Shown here one piece after another: positions 60,051 through 64,000 of a stretch of 64,000 bases of DNA (the stretch's first letter is position 1; each line of letters starts with the position of its first letter). The stretch comes from Desulfuromonas sp. DDH964 (GTDB taxonomy: Bacteria > Desulfobacterota > Desulfuromonadia > Desulfuromonadales > DDH964): the NCBI RefSeq assembly GCF_001611275.1, contig NZ_CP015080.1:62001-126000 (forward strand). The letters are read 5' to 3'. The position numbers were made by a program, and so were the translations under genes. The notes beneath the pieces were generated by a model. The model was not told the origin of the DNA. It searched no databases and saw only the letters and a list, made by a program, of their open reading frames with translations.

Positions 60051-62192
60051 TCAGCCGCGGCGCCAGGTATGGAACCTTTCCACCCATTGTAGTAGCCGCT
60101 CCGGCACATGGGCGCGTTTCCATGCCCCGGCCGCGGCCTTGTTCGCTTCGGCCAGGGTCGGATAGGGGTGGATGGTGCCGAGAATCTTGTTGAGGCCGAT
60201 GCCGTGCTTCATGGCGAGGGTGAATTCGGCGAGGAGGTCGCCGGCGTGGGGGCCGACAATGGTGGCACCGAGAATCGTATCCTTGCCGGTCGGAGTGATG
60301 ACCTTGATCCACCCCTCCTCCTCTCCCTCGACAATCGCCCGGTCGAGCTCGCTCAGCTCGTAGCGGGTCACTTCGAAGCCGAGCTTCTGTTCCCTGGCCT
60401 CGGTCTCGTTCAGGCCGACGCGGGCGACCTCCGGGTCGGTAAAGGTGCTCCAGGGGATGACCCGGTAGTCGGCGCGGAAGGTCTTGAAGGGACTGAAAAG
60501 CGCGTTGACCGCGGCGTACCAGGCCTGGTGTGCGGCGGTATGGGTGAATTGATAGGGTCCGGCAACATCCCCGGCGCAGAGGATGTTGGGGAAGTTGGTG
60601 CGCAGGAAGGGGTCGGTGGCGATGGTGCCGCGCGGGCTGATGGTGACGCCAAGCTCTTCAAGGCCGAAGCCGCAGGTGTGGGCGCGGCGACCGACGGCGA
60701 CGAGGATGGCGTCGAAGCCGATCTCGACCCGCTCGCCATGGTGGTCGCAGACCAGGACCTTGTCGTCGTCGCGGACTTCCACTGCCTTGGCCGCGTGTCC
60801 GGTAACCACCCGCACCCCTTCCGCCTCAAAGCGGCTGCGGATGAAGGCGGCGACGTCGTCATCCTCGCGGCCCATGAGCCGCGGCGCCATTTCGACCTGG
60901 GTCACCCGGGTGCCAAAGCGGGCAAAGGCCTGGGTCATTTCGCAGCCGATCGGGCCGCCGCCGAGCACCACCAGCCGCTGCGGCAGTTCCCGCAGCTGCC
61001 AGAGGTTGTCGGAAGTCAGGTAATCAACCTGGTCGAGCCCGGGGATCGGCGGCACAAAGGGGGTCGCGCCGGTGGCGACGATGATGCTGCGCGTCGTCAG
61101 GATGCGGCCATCCACCTCGACCGAGTAGGGAGAGGTGATGCGCGCCGCGCCCTCGATACACTCGACACCGAGCTCGGTGTAGCGCGCCACCGAGTCGTGG
61201 GGCGCGACCTTGGCAACGACCCGCTGCACCCGCTCCATCACTGCGCCGAAGTCGAAGTCGGTGCTGGTCCGCTCAAAGCCGAACTCCTGCGCCCGGCGAC
61301 CGTAGGCGAGCATCTTTGCCGAGCGGATCAGCGCCTTGCTCGGCACGCAGCCGGTGTTGAGGCAGTCGCCGCCCATCCTGTGCTTCTCGATCAGCGCCAC
61401 CTTCGCCTTCACCGCCGCGGCGATGTAGGCGGAGACCAGCCCGGCGCTGCCGGCACCGATCACCACCAGGTTGTAGTCGAAGCGTTTCGGTTTGGGGAAG
61501 GCGGCTAGGGCCCTGCGCGTCTTGGCGAGGTCGAGCCCCTTCTTCGCCAGCAGCGGGAAGAGACCGAGCAGGACGAAGGAAAGGAGTAGCCCAGGGGAGA
61601 GGATGCCGGAAAGGCTGTCGATGCGGCCGAGCTGGGTGCCGGCGTTGACGTAGACCGCGGTGCCGGCGAGCATGCCGAGCTGGCTCACCCAGTAAAAGGT
61701 GCGCGTGCGCATCGGGGTCAGCCCCAGCAGCAGGTTGATGACGAAGAAGGGGAAGAGGGGGACCAGCCGCAGCGAAAAGAGGTAGAAAGCCCCCTCCCGC
61801 TCGATGCCGGCGTTGACCGCCTGGAGGCGTTCGCCGAAGCGCGCCTGCACCCAGTCGCGCAGCAGAAAACGGCTGACCAGGAAGGCGAGGGTGGCGCCGA
61901 TGGTGCTGGCGAAGGAGACGACGACCAGCGCCGGCCAGAAGCCGAACAGGGCACCGCCGGCCAGGGTCATCACCGCCGCCCCCGGCAGCGACAGGGCGGT
62001 GACCGCCACGTAGATGAAAAAATAGAAGCCGAGAGTCAGCAACCGATGGACGGCATAGTAGTTCTGAAACGCCTCCTGGCGCGCTTTCAGCTCGGCCAGG
62101 GTCAGGAAACGCTGCAGGTCGAAGGTGAAGAAGAGGCCGACCAGCACGGCAATGACGAGGAAGATGAGCCCTTTTTCCCAGCGGCTGGACAT
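60051..62192 (-). CDS. VTT/DedA-type membrane domain fused to a mercuric-reductase-like flavoprotein disulfide reductase
   Basis: The 713-residue protein has residues ~1-225 as a SNARE-associated/VTT (TVP38-like) domain with about five membrane segments (SLPGAAVMTLAGGALFGFW, LRLVPLFPFFVINLLLG). Residues ~240-713 are a pyridine-nucleotide disulfide reductase: FAD site VVIGAGSAGLVSAYIAA, redox pair GGDCLNTGCVPSKALIRS, NAD(P) site LVVLGGGPIGCEM, second FAD site ILCAGDVAGPYQF, and the dimer HPYPTLAEA. It lacks the C-terminal cysteine pair and N-terminal HMA domain of true MerA, so Hg(II) reduction is doubtful. It is membrane-tethered; the substrate is unknown. Confidence 0.9.
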   Translation of the reverse strand: MSSRWEKGLIFLVIAVLVGLFFTFDLQRFLTLAELKARQEAFQNYYAVHRLLTLGFYFFIYVAVTALSLPGAAVMTLAGGALFGFWPALVVVSFASTIGATLAFLVSRFLLRDWVQARFGERLQAVNAGIEREGAFYLFSLRLVPLFPFFVINLLLGLTPMRTRTFYWVSQLGMLAGTAVYVNAGTQLGRIDSLSGILSPGLLLSFVLLGLFPLLAKKGLDLAKTRRALAAFPKPKRFDYNLVVIGAGSAGLVSAYIAAAVKAKVALIEKHRMGGDCLNTGCVPSKALIRSAKMLAYGRRAQEFGFERTSTDFDFGAVMERVQRVVAKVAPHDSVARYTELGVECIEGAARITSPYSVEVDGRILTTRSIIVATGATPFVPPIPGLDQVDYLTSDNLWQLRELPQRLVVLGGGPIGCEMTQAFARFGTRVTQVEMAPRLMGREDDDVAAFIRSRFEAEGVRVVTGHAAKAVEVRDDDKVLVCDHHGERVEIGFDAILVAVGRRAHTCGFGLEELGVTISPRGTIATDPFLRTNFPNILCAGDVAGPYQFTHTAAHQAWYAAVNALFSPFKTFRADYRVIPWSTFTDPEVARVGLNETEAREQKLGFEVTRYELSELDRAIVEGEEEGWIKVITPTGKDTILGATIVGPHAGDLLAEFTLAMKHGIGLNKILGTIHPYPTLAEANKAAAGAWKRAHVPERLLQWVERFHTWRRG

Positions 62193-62427
62193 GGCGGGTC
62201 GAGTCTCCTGGTGAGGTGTCGGCAGCTACGACGGCAGATCGGTCTCTTGCTTACACATTAAAGGTACTTGCGACCGTGGTGCAAGTCCAGAAGTGCTACG
62301 AAAGAAAGCGCCGGTCGAAGGGGCGGGGGAAAGCTTGGCGCTGGCCCGCAGGGATGGAATCGTGGTACATCTGGTCTGCGCGGGGCGGTCAGCCCGCTCG
62401 CGACCAGCCGCAACGGAGGTGCCGACA

Positions 62428-63240
62428 ATGCTGCAACAGCTGATTGCCGAGATTGAACGTTTCGTCCGTGAGCACCCCGCCAACCTTCAGGAGGACGGGG
62501 TCACCCCCTATTTTGAGGCACCGCTGGTTGGCGTCGCAGCTGCCGCCGATTCGCTCTTCGTCCAGTACAAAGAGATAGTCGGCGATTTCCACCTCACCCC
62601 CGACGGGCTGCTGCCCGGCGCCACGGCGGTCCTCTGCTGGGTGCTGCCGGTGGTGGAAACAACCCGCCTCGGTAACCGTCGCGAGCAGCAGTATCCCTCC
62701 CGGGCCTGGGCCCGAACCCGCGACCGCGGCGAGGCGTTTAACGTCCTGTTGCGCCGTCACCTGGTCGAGTTGCTGACGGCGCGGGGATTCCGGGCCGTCG
62801 CCACCCAGCTCTCTCCGCTCTGGCAGGCAGTCGAGGTGGAAGGATCCGGTCCTTCCTCCAACTGGTCCGAACGCCACGCCGCCTTCGCCGCCGGCCTCGG
62901 CACCTTCAGCCTCAACGACGGCCTGATCACCGCCAAGGGGATCGCCCACCGTCTCGGCAGCATCGTCACCGACGCCCCGCTGCCGTCCACCCCGCGCCCT
63001 TATTCCGACTTTCGCGGCTACTGCCTGCGCTTTGTCGACGGCAGCTGCGGCGCCTGCATCGCCCGCTGCCCGGTCGGCGCCCTCTCCGATAGCGGCCATG
63101 ACAAGTTCCTCTGCCGCGACTACGTTTACGGAACTGTTCCCGAGGCCGTTGCGGCCAGTTACGACATCAAAGCGACCGGCTGCGGCCTTTGCCAGACCAA
63201 AGTCCCCTGTGAGGGGCGAATTCCACGGGGGGCGGGGTAG
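62428..63240 (+). CDS. 4Fe-4S double-cluster protein related to epoxyqueuosine reductase (COG1600-like)
   Basis: The 270-residue protein has a core region (RHAAFAAGLGTFSLNDGLIT) resembling QueG-like proteins, then cluster motifs GSCGACIARCPVGAL (~208-222) and a second set C...GCGLCQTKVPCE near the end. It may be an iron-sulfur electron carrier or reductase; true QueG features for cobalamin binding are not clear. Start ATG 62428 with GGAGGT 7 bp upstream. The 235-bp gap before it shows no clear motif. Confidence 0.82.
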   Translation: MLQQLIAEIERFVREHPANLQEDGVTPYFEAPLVGVAAAADSLFVQYKEIVGDFHLTPDGLLPGATAVLCWVLPVVETTRLGNRREQQYPSRAWARTRDRGEAFNVLLRRHLVELLTARGFRAVATQLSPLWQAVEVEGSGPSSNWSERHAAFAAGLGTFSLNDGLITAKGIAHRLGSIVTDAPLPSTPRPYSDFRGYCLRFVDGSCGACIARCPVGALSDSGHDKFLCRDYVYGTVPEAVAASYDIKATGCGLCQTKVPCEGRIPRGAG

Positions 63241-63359
63241 GTGATGGTTGATCGTATGAGGTTGCGGGAGGGATGATGTCGTGAGAGAAGATAGCTCAGT
63301 AGGCACTTTTGCAGAAAAATTAATTCCGGCCCTTTTACCCCACAACCAAAGGAGCAACG

Positions 63360-63887
63360 ATGAGCATTTTCATGACGCGGATGCTGCGGGCGGCGAAGCT
63401 GGACGTTCCCCTCTATGAAGAGGTCGAAGCCGACCGGGGTGCAATGCCTCAGGCCCTGGGGGTGGTTGTCCTTTCCAGTCTGGCGGCCGGAATCGGAAGT
63501 GTCGCCAACCTGGGACTGGCCGGGATTCTGCTTGGCACCCTTGCCGCCTTGGGTAGCTGGTATATCTGGGCCTGGCTCACCTACTTCATCGGCACCCGGT
63601 TTCTCGCCGAGCCGCAAACCGAAGCCGATCTCGGTCAAATGCTGCGCACCACCGGATTTTCGAGTTCTCCCGGCATGATCCGGGTACTGGGGATCATCCC
63701 GGGACTGGGGCCGATCGTTTTTACCCTGGCAGCCATCTGGATGCTAGTTGCCATGGTTATCGCGGTCCGGCAGGCGCTCGATTACACCAGCACTCTGCGG
63801 GCTGTGGGCGTGTGCGCGATCGGCTGGGTCGTTCAGACCCTCATCCTGCTGCTCCTGTTCGCGTTGCTGGGTGGCGGGGGCAGCTGA
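63360..63887 (+). CDS. Yip1-family membrane protein
   Basis: The 175-residue protein has about five membrane segments (ALGVVVLSSLAAGIGSVANL; GILLGTLAALGSWYIWAWL; GPIVFTLAAIWMLVAMVIAV; CAIGWVVQTLILLLLFALL) with the Yip1 pattern FSSSPGMIRVLGIIPGLG in the middle. Function in bacteria is unknown. ATG 63360 follows AAAGGAG. Monocistronic with a terminator. Confidence 0.85.
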   Translation: MSIFMTRMLRAAKLDVPLYEEVEADRGAMPQALGVVVLSSLAAGIGSVANLGLAGILLGTLAALGSWYIWAWLTYFIGTRFLAEPQTEADLGQMLRTTGFSSSPGMIRVLGIIPGLGPIVFTLAAIWMLVAMVIAVRQALDYTSTLRAVGVCAIGWVVQTLILLLLFALLGGGGS

Positions 63888-63912
63888 GCGTATAGGTCGC
63901 TCAGAGCAGAAC

Positions 63913-63950
63913 GGGGAGAGGCTGCTTTTTTTGCAAAGCAGCCTCTCCCC
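63913..63950 (+). terminator. Intrinsic terminator after the Yip1-like gene
   Basis: GGGGAGAGGCTGCTTT and its exact complement with a 6-base loop. T-rich on both sides, so it can act on both strands. Confidence 0.9.
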
Positions 63951-64000
63951 CTTTCGATTCACGCCTGCCAATTTCAGCTACCGTGGCCGTCGCGGTCCCG

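Noticed and set aside
60051..62192. Calling the flavoprotein mercuric reductase (merA).
   Set aside because: There is no HMA domain, no C-terminal cysteine pair and no mer genes nearby.
62255..62300. GGTGCAAGTCC sequence before the 4Fe-4S protein gene, reminiscent of a cobalamin riboswitch core.
   Set aside because: The other conserved boxes and paired elements are not present, and no B12-related gene follows.

Overview
The window comes from a GC-rich anaerobe of the Desulfuromonadales/Geobacter type (Desulfobacterota). This is inferred from a compact nif regulon with sigma-54 promoters and terminator-type leaders, a molybdate uptake locus, leucine/isovalerate catabolism genes, and a predicted selenoprotein. 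No rRNA, tRNA or CRISPR array was seen.

Layout. 1-2531: end of a leucine-catabolism cluster (biotin-dependent carboxylase alpha subunit, HMG-CoA lyase) and a universal stress protein. 2567-4512: arsenic operon (arsR, thioredoxin-type arsC, acr3) with two matching palindromic operators. 4622-7908: a two-gene ovothiol pathway (ovoA, PLP-dependent C-S lyase). 7941-15161: accessory region with a GxxExxY gene and its repeats, an IS256-family element with an 8-bp target duplication, a duplicated lipoprotein/monooxygenase-like module, a REP-associated transposase and a DUF4143 ATPase. 15340-19631: envelope proteins (BON-MscS channel, DUF2254, PLDc_N) and DUF302.

19713-34776 is the first nif block. 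On the minus strand it holds modA, an IS4-interrupted porin, mop, modB, modC, a glutamine amidotransferase, nifV, an acetyltransferase and an NhaD antiporter. On the plus strand it holds a HTH/PBP regulator, nifE, nifN and a NifU-NifQ fusion. 34838-41149: housekeeping and transport genes (permease, glutamate dehydrogenase, amino-acid permease, ADP-ribosylglycohydrolase, pterin dehydratase). 41186-50816, minus strand, is the second nif block: nifH, nifD, nifK, nifX, ferredoxin, a second NifX-family protein, nifB, then draT and a draG fused to a macro domain, followed by two unknown small genes. 51393-53233: rhodanese plus a GrdB-like protein read through an in-frame UGA. 53708-57172: large restriction-modification enzyme. 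57293-63887: hydrolase-OsmC, glutaredoxin, DUF547, a VTT-mercuric-reductase-like fusion, a 4Fe-4S protein and a Yip1-like protein.

How it fits together. ModABC and Mop bring in and store molybdate. NifQ-type chemistry, homocitrate (NifV), NifB, NifEN and NifX build FeMo-co, and NifHDK is the enzyme. DraT/DraG switch NifH by ADP-ribosylation. Leaders of nifH, nifB and nifV, and two intra-operon gaps, carry GC-rich hairpins overlapped by small stems with six-base loops (A at position 1, G at position 4). That is the signature of ANTAR-protein antitermination, so the regulon appears to be gated twice: by sigma-54 initiation and by antitermination. The observations I find most worth checking are the UGA-containing selenoprotein, the DraG-macro fusion with its gated downstream genes, the NifU-NifQ fusion, and the distribution of antitermination leaders.
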